Positions 6,341 through 14,730 of a stretch of DNA of 16,376 nucleotides are shown one piece after another. Made by a program: the position numbers and the translations under genes. The DNA lies in the NCBI GenBank assembly GCA_036377075.1, contig DASUZB010000173.1, positions 1-16,376 on the forward strand. Direction: 5' to 3'. This stretch comes from DASUZB01 sp036377075. GTDB taxonomy: Bacteria; Actinomycetota; CALGFH01. Numbering within the stretch: the stretch's first letter is position 1; the number at the start of each line of letters is the position of its first letter. The notes under the pieces were generated by a model that was not told the origin of the DNA, did no database searches, and was given only the letters and a program-made list of their open reading frames with translations.

Positions 6341-7867
6341 ATGGCCCCAACGTGGCGCGCTGGCGAGAGGCGGCGGCGGACGGCGCTCGGGTACGCGATC
6401 GCGGTACTCGCCGCCGGGGCCGCCACGGCCGTCCTGCTCGCCTTCCGCGGCCGGGTCGACCAGGTCATCGTCGTCCTGGCGTTCCTGATGGTGGTGGTCG
6501 CCGCGGCGGCGACCGGGGGCTTCGCCCCCGGCCTGCTCGCGACCGCGCTCGGCTTCCTCGCCTTCGACCTGCTGTTCATCCCGCCCTACCGCACCCTGCG
6601 GGTGGCGCGCAAGGACGCCTACGTGTCGCTGGCCGCCTACCTGCTGGTCACCGTCGTGGTGAGCACCCTGGTGGCCGCCCGGGAGCAGCGCCGCCGCGAG
6701 GCGGAGCAGCGCGAGCAGCAGGCCCGGACCCTGTACGCGCTGTCGCAGAGCCTGGTCGCCTCCGGCGACCTCGACGCCACCCTCGCCGGCGTGGCGCGCA
6801 CGGTGCGGTCGCTGTTCCAGCTCGCCGGCTGCGCCATCGCCGTCACCGAGCCGCCACCCGGGACGGTGCGGGTGGCCGCCTCCGACGGGACCGTCCCCCC
6901 CGACGCGGCGGCGCTCGCCGAGGCGGTGATCGCCGCCGGGGACGAGGCGCGCACCGAGCTGCCCCAGCGCGGCCTGGAGGCGGGCAGGCCCCTCGCCCTG
7001 CCGATGCAGGCCGCCGGGCTCACCGCGGGGGCGCTGATCATCCTCGCCGGCGACGACCACACGCCGACGGTCGGTGAGGCGGAGCGGCGCGTGCTGGTGA
7101 CGTTCGCCAACCAGGCCGCCGTGGTGGTGCTGCAGGCCCGCCAGGAGCAGGAGCGGGCGCGCGCGGAGGCGCTCGAGGCGACCGACCGGCTGCGCCGGGC
7201 GCTGCTCAACTCGGTCTCGCACGACCTCCGCACCCCGATCGCCGCGATCAAGGCGTCCGCGGCCAGCCTGCTCGACCAGGAGGTCGCCTGGGACGACGCG
7301 GAGCGCAAGGAGTTCCTCGACACCATCGACCAGGAGGCGGACCGCCTCGCCCGGCTGGTCGCCAACCTGCTGGACATGTCGCGCATCGAGGCCGGCGCGG
7401 TCAACCCGCAGCTCGCCGACGCCTGGCTGTCGGAGCTGGTCGGCCGCGCCGTGCAGCGGGTGTGGGCAAGGGCGGAGCAGGCGATCCGCGTCGACGTGCC
7501 AGAGTCGCTCCCGCCGGTGCTGACCGACCCGGTGCGCCTGGACCAGGTGCTGACCAACCTGCTCGACAACGCCCGCCGCTACGGCGGCGACGGCCTGGTC
7601 ACGATCACCGGCCGGACGGTCGACGGCAGGGTCGAGCTGCGCGTGGTCGACCACGGGCCCGGCATCCCAGCGGCCGAGCAGGAGCGCATCTTCGACCAGT
7701 TCTACCGGGTGCGGCGCCCCGGCCAGCGCGCCGACGGCACCGGGCTCGGCCTGAGCATCTGCCGCGGGCTGGTCGACGCGATGCGAGGCAGGCTGTGGGT
7801 CGAGACGGCGCCGGGTGGCGGTGCCGCCTTCGTGCTGCGGCTGCCCGTGGCGGAGCGGCGGCCATGA
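6341..7867 (+). CDS. Short KdpD-like sensor histidine kinase (DUF4118-GAF-HisKA-HATPase)
   Basis: This 508-residue membrane kinase corresponds to the C-terminal half of KdpD. Four transmembrane segments (about residues 17-35, 41-57, 62-80, 93-113) form the DUF4118 module with LLFIPPYRTL. A GAF-like domain follows (about 130-270). HisKA has SVSHDLRTP with phospho-acceptor His294. HATPase shows NLLDNARRYG (Asn410), DHGPGIP (Asp437) and DGTGLGLSI. Classical KdpD is ~900 residues and carries N-terminal KdpD and Usp domains; both are absent here and no remnant is seen upstream. ATG 6341 is preferred over ATG 6329 because TATGCT ends 7 bases upstream of it; no ribosome site is visible for either. 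The stop overlaps the regulator start by ATGA. Phosphotransfer to the KdpE-like partner is expected; sensing of potassium or turgor is inferred from family and neighbours. Confidence 0.93.
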   Translation: MAPTWRAGERRRRTALGYAIAVLAAGAATAVLLAFRGRVDQVIVVLAFLMVVVAAAATGGFAPGLLATALGFLAFDLLFIPPYRTLRVARKDAYVSLAAYLLVTVVVSTLVAAREQRRREAEQREQQARTLYALSQSLVASGDLDATLAGVARTVRSLFQLAGCAIAVTEPPPGTVRVAASDGTVPPDAAALAEAVIAAGDEARTELPQRGLEAGRPLALPMQAAGLTAGALIILAGDDHTPTVGEAERRVLVTFANQAAVVVLQARQEQERARAEALEATDRLRRALLNSVSHDLRTPIAAIKASAASLLDQEVAWDDAERKEFLDTIDQEADRLARLVANLLDMSRIEAGAVNPQLADAWLSELVGRAVQRVWARAEQAIRVDVPESLPPVLTDPVRLDQVLTNLLDNARRYGGDGLVTITGRTVDGRVELRVVDHGPGIPAAEQERIFDQFYRVRRPGQRADGTGLGLSICRGLVDAMRGRLWVETAPGGGAAFVLRLPVAERRP

Positions 7868-8559
7868 CCAGCCGCGTGCTGGTGGTCGACGACGAGCCGG
7901 CGATCGTGCGGACGGTCGCGGCCAACCTGCGCGCCCGCGGCTACGAGGTCCTCTCCGCCGCGACCGGGGAGGCCGCCCTCAGCTCGGTGGAGCTGCACCA
8001 GCCCGACTGCATCGTCCTTGACCTCGGCCTGCCCGCCATGCACGGCCTCGAGGTCCTGCGCCGCCTGCGCACCTGGAGCACCACCCCGGTGGTGGTCCTC
8101 ACCGCCGTCGACGGCGAGCACGACAAGCTGGTCGCGTTCGACCTCGGCGCCGACGACTACGTCACCAAGCCGTTCGGCATGGCCGAGCTGCTCGCCCGGG
8201 TCCGCGTCGCGGTCCGCCGCGGGGAGCAGGCCAAGACCGGGGCGCGACCGCACGTGGTCGAGGCCGGACCGGTCCGGGTCGACCTCGACACCGGCCAGGT
8301 CACCGTCGACGGGCGGCCCGTCAGGCTCACCCCCACCGAGTACCGGCTGCTGGAGGTCCTCGCCACCAACATCGGTCGACTCTGCACCCACCGGTTCCTG
8401 CTGGAGCGCGTCTGGGGACAGGGCTACGGCGACGAGAGCCAGTCCCTGCGGGTCCACATCGCCAACCTGCGCAAGAAGCTCGACGACGCGCCCACCCCGC
8501 GGGTGCTGCTCACCGAGCCCGGCATGGGCTACCGGCTGGTCCCGTCGGAGCCGGCGTGA
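7864..8559 (+). CDS. KdpE-like OmpR-family response regulator
   Basis: This 231-residue regulator has a receiver domain with acidic pocket VVDDEP (Asp9, Asp10), phospho-acceptor Asp53 in VLDLGLP, the Thr in VVVLTAVDG and the Lys in DDYVTKPF. A C-terminal winged helix follows, with LTPTEYRLLEVLATN, LERVWG and SLRVHIANLRKKL, as in KdpE. It is a cytosolic DNA-binding protein that should be phosphorylated by the kinase encoded directly upstream, with which it shares an ATGA overlap and so is translationally coupled. Likely targets are the phased GCAAAGA repeats upstream of the kinase (autoregulation) and the KimA-like transporter gene that starts 112 bases downstream. No kdpFABC genes are present in the window, so a transporter of another family seems to have taken their place. 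Confidence 0.94.
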   Translation: MTSRVLVVDDEPAIVRTVAANLRARGYEVLSAATGEAALSSVELHQPDCIVLDLGLPAMHGLEVLRRLRTWSTTPVVVLTAVDGEHDKLVAFDLGADDYVTKPFGMAELLARVRVAVRRGEQAKTGARPHVVEAGPVRVDLDTGQVTVDGRPVRLTPTEYRLLEVLATNIGRLCTHRFLLERVWGQGYGDESQSLRVHIANLRKKLDDAPTPRVLLTEPGMGYRLVPSEPA

Positions 8560-8607
8560 CCGCCGCGCTGGCCCCTGGCCCAACCACGCGGTTTCGGGTA
8601 CGGTCCA

Positions 8608-8633
8608 GCCGCCCGGCAGGGACGCCGGGCGGC
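8608..8633 (+). terminator. Perfect 10-bp hairpin between kdpE-like and kimA-like genes
   Basis: GCCGCCCGGC (8608-8617) and GCCGGGCGGC (8624-8633) are exact complements around a 6-base loop. It could terminate the two-component transcript or act as a leader structure controlling read-through into the transporter, whose ATG lies 38 bases later. There is no T-tract. A short self-complementary CCTGCGCAGG (8649-8658) follows and partly covers the transporter's ribosome site. Confidence 0.45.
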
Positions 8634-8671
8634 TTCGCGGTGGCGCTTCCTGCGCAGGAGACACGGGCACG

Positions 8672-10687
8672 ATGAGCGACGATCCTCGGGTGACGGTGGA
8701 CGCGCCACCGGTTCCCAGGCTCGAACCGGTCCCGGACCGCGAGGCGTTCCCGCCGTACGAGTCGCTCGGGTACCGGCTGAAGCGGCTGCTGCTCGGCCGG
8801 CCGCTGCGCACCGCCGAGGCAACCCACGAGCGCATCCCCAAACGGGTCGCGCTGGCGGTGTTCTCCTCCGACCCGATCTCCTCCACCGCCTACGCCACCG
8901 AGGAGATGCTGCTGGTCCTGGTCGCCGCCGGGGCCGCCGGCATGACCCTGGCGCTGCCGCTGGCCGGCGGCATCGCGCTGCTGCTGCTGGTGCTGGTGGT
9001 CTCCTACCGGCAGGTGATCCGCGCCTACCCCCGCGGCGGCGGCGCCTACATGGTCAGCCGCGACAACCTCGGCAGCCTGTGGGCGATGGTCTGCGCGGCG
9101 GCGCTGCTGATCGACTACGTGCTGACGGTGGCGGTGAGCGTCTCGGCCGGCACCGCCGCGCTGGCGTCGGCGATCGACCCGATCGGCGACTGGCGCGTCG
9201 AGCTGTCGGTCGCGTTCATCGTGGTGCTCGCCTGGGTCAACCTCCGCGGCGTCAAGGAGGCCGGCAAGGTCTTCGCGATCCCCACCTACGTGTACATCCT
9301 GAGCCTCGGCGGCGTGGTGCTGTGGGGGATCTTCCGCACGGTCGCCGGCGGCGTCGGCCCGATCGCCTACTCCGCCGGGGAGGCGACCCGGTTGGCCGGC
9401 GCCGAGCAGGCGACGCTCGCCGCGGTCTCGCTCGGCCTCATGCTGCACGCCTTCGCGGCCGGGACCACGGCGCTGACCGGGGTGGAGGCGATCGCCGACG
9501 GCGTCCCGGCCTTCCGGCCGCCCGAGGCGAGGAACGCCCAGCGGACCCTGGTCGTGATGGCCGTGATCATGGGATCGCTGTTCCTGGGCATCACCTTCCT
9601 GGCCCAGCGGCTGGCGGCGCGCCCGTTCGAGAGCGGCAACCCCACGCTGGTCGCCCAGGTCGCCCGCCACGTCCTGGGCGGGGGCGGGGGCCGGGTGGTG
9701 TTCGTGTTCGTCCAGGTCGCCACCCTGTTCATCCTGGTCCTCGCGGCCAACACCGCCTTCAACGGGTTCCCGGTGCTGGCCTCGTTCGCGGCGCAGGACG
9801 GGCTGCTGCCCCGCCAGCTCCGCAAGCGCGGCCACCGCCTGGTCTACTCCAACGGCGTCCTGCTGCTGTCGGGCGCGGCGGTCTTCCTGGTGATCGCGTT
9901 CAAGGCCAGCGTGCACCGCCTCATCCCGCTGTACGCCATCGGGGTGGTGACCTCCTTCACCCTGGCCCAGGCGGGCATGACCCTGCGGCACCTGCGGCTG
10001 CGGGAGGAGGGCTGGCGCAAGGGCCTGGTGATCAACGGGCTCGGCGCCGCCGTCACCCTGGTCGTGCTCGTCGTCATCACGATCACCAAGTTCCGGGCGG
10101 GCGCCTGGATGGTGGTGGTCGCCGTGCCGGTGATCGTGTGGCTGCTGCGGCGCACCCGGCTCGCGTACCACTCCGAGATCAGCGAGCTCAAGGTCGAGGC
10201 GAGCGAGCGGCTCGCCCCGCCGAAGCCGCGCCACGAGGTCGTCATCCTGCTGGAGGACCTCGACCGGTCGGCGATCGGCGCGCTGCAGTACGCCCGCCAG
10301 CTCAACCCCCTGCACATCACCGCGGTCCACGTCGCCGTCGACCCCGACCACGCCAGGGAGCTGGCGCGGCTCTGGTCCAAGGTGCACATCCCCTGCGTGC
10401 TGGAGGTGGTCGACGCGCCGGACCGCAACCTGCTCTCCGCCGCCAAGGAGGTCGTCGCCGAGTTCGTGCAGCCCGACACCGAGGTCACCGTGCTGGTGCC
10501 GCGGCGCGGCTACGCCAAGTTCTGGCACCGGGTGCTGCACGACCGCTCCTCGGCCGGGCTGGTCAAGGTGCTCGGCAACATGGACGGCGTCAACGTGACC
10601 ATCGTCCCGTTCCGCCTCGGCCGCCGTCCGCTGCTCCGCTCCGTCCCCACGCGCGAGGTGGCCTCCAGGGCGCGCACGCACCGATGA
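8672..10687 (+). CDS. KimA-like APC-superfamily potassium importer with C-terminal Usp-like domain
   Basis: The protein has 671 residues: a ~55-residue cytosolic N-terminus, about twelve transmembrane segments (roughly 58-515), and a soluble C-terminal alpha/beta domain (about 525-650, from HEVVILLEDLDRS). FSSDPISSTAYATEE (64-78) and LLIDYVLTVAVS (145-156) are the conserved unwound-helix regions. Asp67, Tyr74, Asp148, Tyr149 and Thr152 have the same spacing as the potassium-binding residues I recall for Bacillus KimA (Asp36, Tyr43, Asp117, Tyr118, Thr121). KimA is a proton-coupled potassium importer whose Usp-like domain binds c-di-AMP. ATG 8672 has AGGAG (8656-8660) 11 bases upstream; longer open frames upstream only shadow the regulator. 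The stop overlaps the next start (ATGA). Transport of amino acids is the alternative, but the motifs and the KdpDE neighbours favour potassium. Confidence 0.87.
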   Translation: MSDDPRVTVDAPPVPRLEPVPDREAFPPYESLGYRLKRLLLGRPLRTAEATHERIPKRVALAVFSSDPISSTAYATEEMLLVLVAAGAAGMTLALPLAGGIALLLLVLVVSYRQVIRAYPRGGGAYMVSRDNLGSLWAMVCAAALLIDYVLTVAVSVSAGTAALASAIDPIGDWRVELSVAFIVVLAWVNLRGVKEAGKVFAIPTYVYILSLGGVVLWGIFRTVAGGVGPIAYSAGEATRLAGAEQATLAAVSLGLMLHAFAAGTTALTGVEAIADGVPAFRPPEARNAQRTLVVMAVIMGSLFLGITFLAQRLAARPFESGNPTLVAQVARHVLGGGGGRVVFVFVQVATLFILVLAANTAFNGFPVLASFAAQDGLLPRQLRKRGHRLVYSNGVLLLSGAAVFLVIAFKASVHRLIPLYAIGVVTSFTLAQAGMTLRHLRLREEGWRKGLVINGLGAAVTLVVLVVITITKFRAGAWMVVVAVPVIVWLLRRTRLAYHSEISELKVEASERLAPPKPRHEVVILLEDLDRSAIGALQYARQLNPLHITAVHVAVDPDHARELARLWSKVHIPCVLEVVDAPDRNLLSAAKEVVAEFVQPDTEVTVLVPRRGYAKFWHRVLHDRSSAGLVKVLGNMDGVNVTIVPFRLGRRPLLRSVPTREVASRARTHR

Positions 10688-11532
10688 CGGTCGCGGTCAC
10701 CGGCGCGACGGGGAAGGTCGGCTCCGGGGTGGTCCGCCGGCTGCTCGGCCGCGCCGGGCCGGTGGTCGCGCTCGCGCGCCGCCCGGCGGCGGTCCCGTCG
10801 CGGCGCGACCTGGTGGCCCGCTACGCCGACTACGACGACCCTGCCTCGCTCCTCGCGGCCCTGGCGGGCGTGGACACGCTGGTGTTCGTCTCCAGCGACG
10901 GCGTCGCGGAGTCGGTCGAACGCCACCACCGCCACGTGGTCGACGCCGCCGTCGAGGCCGGCGTGCGCCGGGTCCTCTACACCAGCATCGTCGACGACCG
11001 GCCGGACTCGCGCTTCTACTACGCGGCCGGCCACCGCGCCACCGAGGCGCGCCTGGCAGCCTCCGGCCTGCGGCACCTGGTCGCCCGGACCTCGATCTTC
11101 GCCGACTTCTTCCTCGACACCTGGCTCGAGCCCGCCCTCGCGGACGGCACCCTCGCGCTCTCCGACGGCGGCGGCGGGATGTCGCTGGTCGCCGGCGACG
11201 ACGTCGCCGCCGCGCTGGCCGCTGCGGCCGTCGGCGAGCGCGACGGCGTGGTGCGGCTCACCGGGCCGGAGGTGCTCACCGCCGCGCGGGTCGCCGGGGT
11301 CGCCGCCGTGGCGACCGGGCGCCCGCTCGCCTACCTGCCGCTCGACGACGCGGCCTACCGCCGTCGCGTCGCCGCCGGCGGCGCCCCGGGCTGGCTGGTC
11401 GAGGCGTACGCCTCGATGTTCGCCTCGGTGCGGGAGGGCCGCTTCGCGGCCGTCTCGGACGACGTGGAGGTCCTCACCGGCCGCCCTCCCGCCTCGTTCG
11501 AGGCGTTCGTGTCGGCGGTCAGACCACGTTGA
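10684..11532 (+). CDS. QorB/NmrA-like NAD(P)-binding Rossmann protein
   Basis: This 282-residue atypical short-chain dehydrogenase opens with VAVTGATGKVG (residues 3-13), the GxxGxxG nucleotide-binding loop. VDTLVFVSS, AGVRRVLYTS and the substrate-pocket stretch LRHLVARTSIFADFF follow, as in QorB-type quinone reductases and NmrA redox sensors (SDR a5/a7 classes). The active-site Tyr-Lys pair of classical SDRs is not apparent, which is normal for NmrA-like proteins. It is cytosolic. ATG 10684 overlaps the transporter stop (ATGA), so it is translationally coupled to the KimA-like gene. Its 3' end overlaps by 14 bases the tail of a truncated flavoenzyme on the other strand. It could act as a quinone reductase or as a redox-sensing partner of the transporter; the latter is only a guess from coupling. 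Confidence 0.86.
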   Translation: MTVAVTGATGKVGSGVVRRLLGRAGPVVALARRPAAVPSRRDLVARYADYDDPASLLAALAGVDTLVFVSSDGVAESVERHHRHVVDAAVEAGVRRVLYTSIVDDRPDSRFYYAAGHRATEARLAASGLRHLVARTSIFADFFLDTWLEPALADGTLALSDGGGGMSLVAGDDVAAALAAAAVGERDGVVRLTGPEVLTAARVAGVAAVATGRPLAYLPLDDAAYRRRVAAGGAPGWLVEAYASMFASVREGRFAAVSDDVEVLTGRPPASFEAFVSAVRPR

Positions 11533-11876
11533 GCTCGGGCCGGCCCGTGCCCTGCTGGAAGCGGTCCGCGGCCAGCGGCGCGACGTCGACCGGTGGCGGC
11601 CTGCCGAGGAACAGGTCGCGCACGACCTCGCCGACGGCGGGGCCCTGCAGGAAGCCGTGGCCGGAGAAGCCGGTCGCGAGCACCCGGGAGGGCCGCGCCG
11701 CCTCGCCGATCAGGGCGTTGTGGTCGGGGGTCACCTCGTACAGGCCGGCCCAGCCGCCGGCGATGCCGACCTCGGCGAGGGACGGGGTCCGCCGGGCGAT
11801 CACCTCGGCGAGCCGTGGCAGCCAGGCGTCGTCACGGTCGAGGTTGAAGCCGGCCGGCTCGTCCTCGAGCGACATG
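11519..11876 (-). pseudogene. C-terminal remnant of a sarcosine-oxidase/DAO-family flavoenzyme
   Basis: About 118 residues remain, starting at MSLEDEPAGFNLDRDDAWL and including AGLYEVTPDHNALIG, VLATGFSGHGFLQGPAVGE and VVRDLFLG before the stop at 11519. These are the characteristic last third of DAO-family oxidoreductases (sarcosine oxidase beta subunit/DadA type), including the FAD-contacting GFSGHGF. Intact proteins are about 380-400 residues and begin with a GxGxxG FAD-binding motif; neither that motif nor the middle domain is present. Upstream on the minus strand the frame runs into antisense of a LivF gene at about 11874. It is therefore a truncated, surely inactive gene. The overlap of its tail with the NmrA-like gene on the other strand suggests an original convergent pair. 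Confidence 0.82.
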
Positions 11877-12512
11877 CCGGGCGAGATCGTCTGCCTGCTC
11901 GGCGGCAACGCCAGCGGCAAGTCGACCACGCTGCGGACGATCCTCGGCATGGTGGTGCCGAGCGAGGGGGAGGTCCGCCTCGGCGGCGAGCGCATCGACG
12001 GCCTGCCGACCACCCGGATCGTCAGCCGCGGGATCACCATGGTGCCGGAGAACCGCCGCCTGTTCGCGCGCATGACCGTGCGCGAGAACCTGGTGCTCGG
12101 CGGCACGCTGCGCAGCGACAAGGCCGGCGTCCGCGAGGACCTCGACCGGGTCCTGGAGCTGTTCCCGCGGCTGCGGGAGCGCCTCGGGCAGCGGGCGGGC
12201 ACGCTCTCCGGCGGCGAGCAGCAGATGCTGGCGATGGGCCGCGCGCTGATGGCCGACCCGAAGGTGATCCTGATGGACGAGCCCTCGATGGGGCTCGCCC
12301 CGGTCCTGGTGGACCAGGTGTTCGAGATCATCCAGGACATCAACCGCGGCGGGGTGACCATCTTCGTGGTGGAGCAGAACGCCAACATGGCCCTGTCGAT
12401 CGCCGACCGTGGCTACGTGCTGCAGACCGGCCAGATCGTGCTGGCCGACACCGCGGCGGCGCTGCTCGAGAACCCGCAGATGCGGGAGGCCTACCTCGGC
12501 GAGCTGACCTGA
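11874..12512 (+). pseudogene. livF: LivF-like branched-chain amino acid ABC transporter ATPase, N-terminus missing
   Basis: From MPGEIVCLLGG onward the protein (212 codons) matches LivF. Walker A is GGNASGKST, the Q-loop region is ITMVPENRRLFARMTVRENL, the signature is LSGGEQQMLAMGRALM, Walker B is VILMDEPSMGLAP, and the switch His is replaced by the Liv-type VEQN. The C-terminus with AYLGEL is normal. Intact LivF is ~235 residues; the first ~25, with the adenine-stacking aromatic loop, are missing, and DNA upstream is the antisense of a flavoenzyme. No ribosome site precedes ATG 11874 and no livG/H/M genes are nearby. The upstream in-frame open region back to 11529 is not LivF-like. I treat it as a pseudogene; residual expression from ATG 11874 cannot be excluded. 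Confidence 0.8.
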
Positions 12513-12555
12513 GCGCACCCGGGCGGTGCTTGACGCCTGCGCGGGGTCGGGTCGA

Positions 12556-12579
12556 GCATGCTATGCACCGCACTGCATG
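12556..12579 (+). promoter_or_regulatory. Inverted repeats upstream of melA, possible operator
   Basis: The 117-base gap before melA holds GCATGC (12556-12561), and ATGCA (12563-12567) facing TGCAT (12574-12578). CATGC (12557-12561) also faces GCATG (12575-12579). These dyads are AT-richer than their surroundings and would suit a sugar-responsive repressor such as the DeoR-family protein encoded downstream. A TTGACG (12530-12535) lies upstream, but no -10 box at normal spacing is clear. Confidence 0.35.
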
Positions 12580-12629
12580 GAACGGGGGTCATACGTGCAG
12601 GATCGAGCAGACCGGGGCGGTCGCCGGCC

Positions 12630-13925
<1,296 letters not shown>

Positions 13926-13943
13926 CCTGCGCCGGAGGTGCGC

Positions 13944-14702
13944 GTGCGCCGAGCCGATCGCCTGACCGCCCTGCTCGAGATGCTGGCGGCCAGCGGCAGC
14001 ATGGACGTCGCCGCGGCAGCCCATGAGCTCGGCGTCTCCACCACCACGATCCGTCGCGACCTGCAGCTGCTCTCCGAGCAGCGGCTGCTGAACCGCACCC
14101 ACGGCGGTGCCGTCGCCCACGGCGTGCTGTACGAGCTGCCGCTGCGCTACCGCAGCGGCGGCCAGCAGGAGGTCAAGCGGCGCATCGGCACGGCCGCCGC
14201 CAAGCGGGTCGGCGACCGCGAGGTGGTCGGCCTGACCGGCGGGACGACCACCACCGAGGTCGCCAGGGCGCTGGTGGACCGGCGCCAGCTCACCGTCGTC
14301 ACCAACTCGCTCAACATCGGCGCCGAGCTCGCCGTGCGGCCCAACCTCAAGCTCGTGATGACCGGGGGCGTCGCCCGCAGCGAGTCCTACGAGCTGGTCG
14401 GACCGCTGGCGGACGCCTCGCTCGCGCGGCTCCACCTGGACGTCGCGTTCGTCGGCGCGGACGGCATCTCCCCCGACGACGGGCTGACCACCCACCACGA
14501 GATCGAGGCGCAGACCAACCGGGTGCTGATCGACCGGGCCGCCCGGGTGGTCGTGGTCGCCGACAGCTCCAAGCTCGGCCGCATCGCCTTCGCCCGCATC
14601 TGCGGGCTGGACCAGGTGGACGAGCTGGTCACCGACCTCGACGCCGACCCCGACGCGATCGCCGCGATCGAACGGGCCGGGGTCGAGGTCACCCTGGTCT
14701 GA
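13944..14702 (+). CDS. DeoR-family transcriptional regulator
   Basis: This 252-residue cytosolic regulator has an N-terminal DeoR winged helix (RLTALLEMLAASGSMDVAAA, then LGVSTTTIRRDLQLLSEQ and THGGAV). A C-terminal sugar-phosphate sensor domain follows, with GLTGGTTTTEVARAL, VVTNSLNI, LVGPLADASLARLHLDVAFV, GADGI and VVADSSKLGR, all normal for the family. GTG 13944 is preferred over GTG 13938 because GGAGG (13934-13938) then sits 5 bases upstream; the earlier GTG would overlap the ribosome site. Placed 18 bases after melA, it probably autoregulates the pair and senses a sugar phosphate from galactoside use. The inverted repeats upstream of melA are a candidate operator. Family certain; effector inferred. 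Confidence 0.93.
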   Translation: MRRADRLTALLEMLAASGSMDVAAAAHELGVSTTTIRRDLQLLSEQRLLNRTHGGAVAHGVLYELPLRYRSGGQQEVKRRIGTAAAKRVGDREVVGLTGGTTTTEVARALVDRRQLTVVTNSLNIGAELAVRPNLKLVMTGGVARSESYELVGPLADASLARLHLDVAFVGADGISPDDGLTTHHEIEAQTNRVLIDRAARVVVVADSSKLGRIAFARICGLDQVDELVTDLDADPDAIAAIERAGVEVTLV

Positions 14703-14730
14703 GCGAGCGCCGCGCCCACCGGAGCTCGCT
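14702..14730. terminator. Possible bidirectional hairpin between convergent genes
   Basis: AGCGAGC (14702-14708) is complementary to GCTCGCT (14724-14730), and CCG/CGG in the loop could pair further. It fills the gap between the deoR stop and the stop of the minus-strand LQRTAGN gene, where a shared terminator is expected. There is no T-tract and the stem is only 7 bp. Confidence 0.35.

Noticed and set aside
5561..7654. 697-codon minus-strand frame opposite the sensor kinase
   Set aside because: The Arg/Gly/Gln-rich translation has no motifs; it is a shadow of the kinase and LOR genes.
8560..8671. ydaO-type c-di-AMP riboswitch upstream of the KimA-like gene
   Set aside because: The region is too short and lacks the conserved ydaO helices and joining sequences as I know them; only simple hairpins are visible.
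8510..10681. 723-codon minus-strand frame opposite the transporter
   Set aside because: The His/Asp/Gln-rich low-complexity translation is typical of the antisense of membrane-protein codons.
11529..11873. In-frame N-terminal extension of LivF back to ATG 11529
   Set aside because: This stretch is the antisense of the flavoenzyme remnant and does not resemble any ABC ATPase N-terminus.
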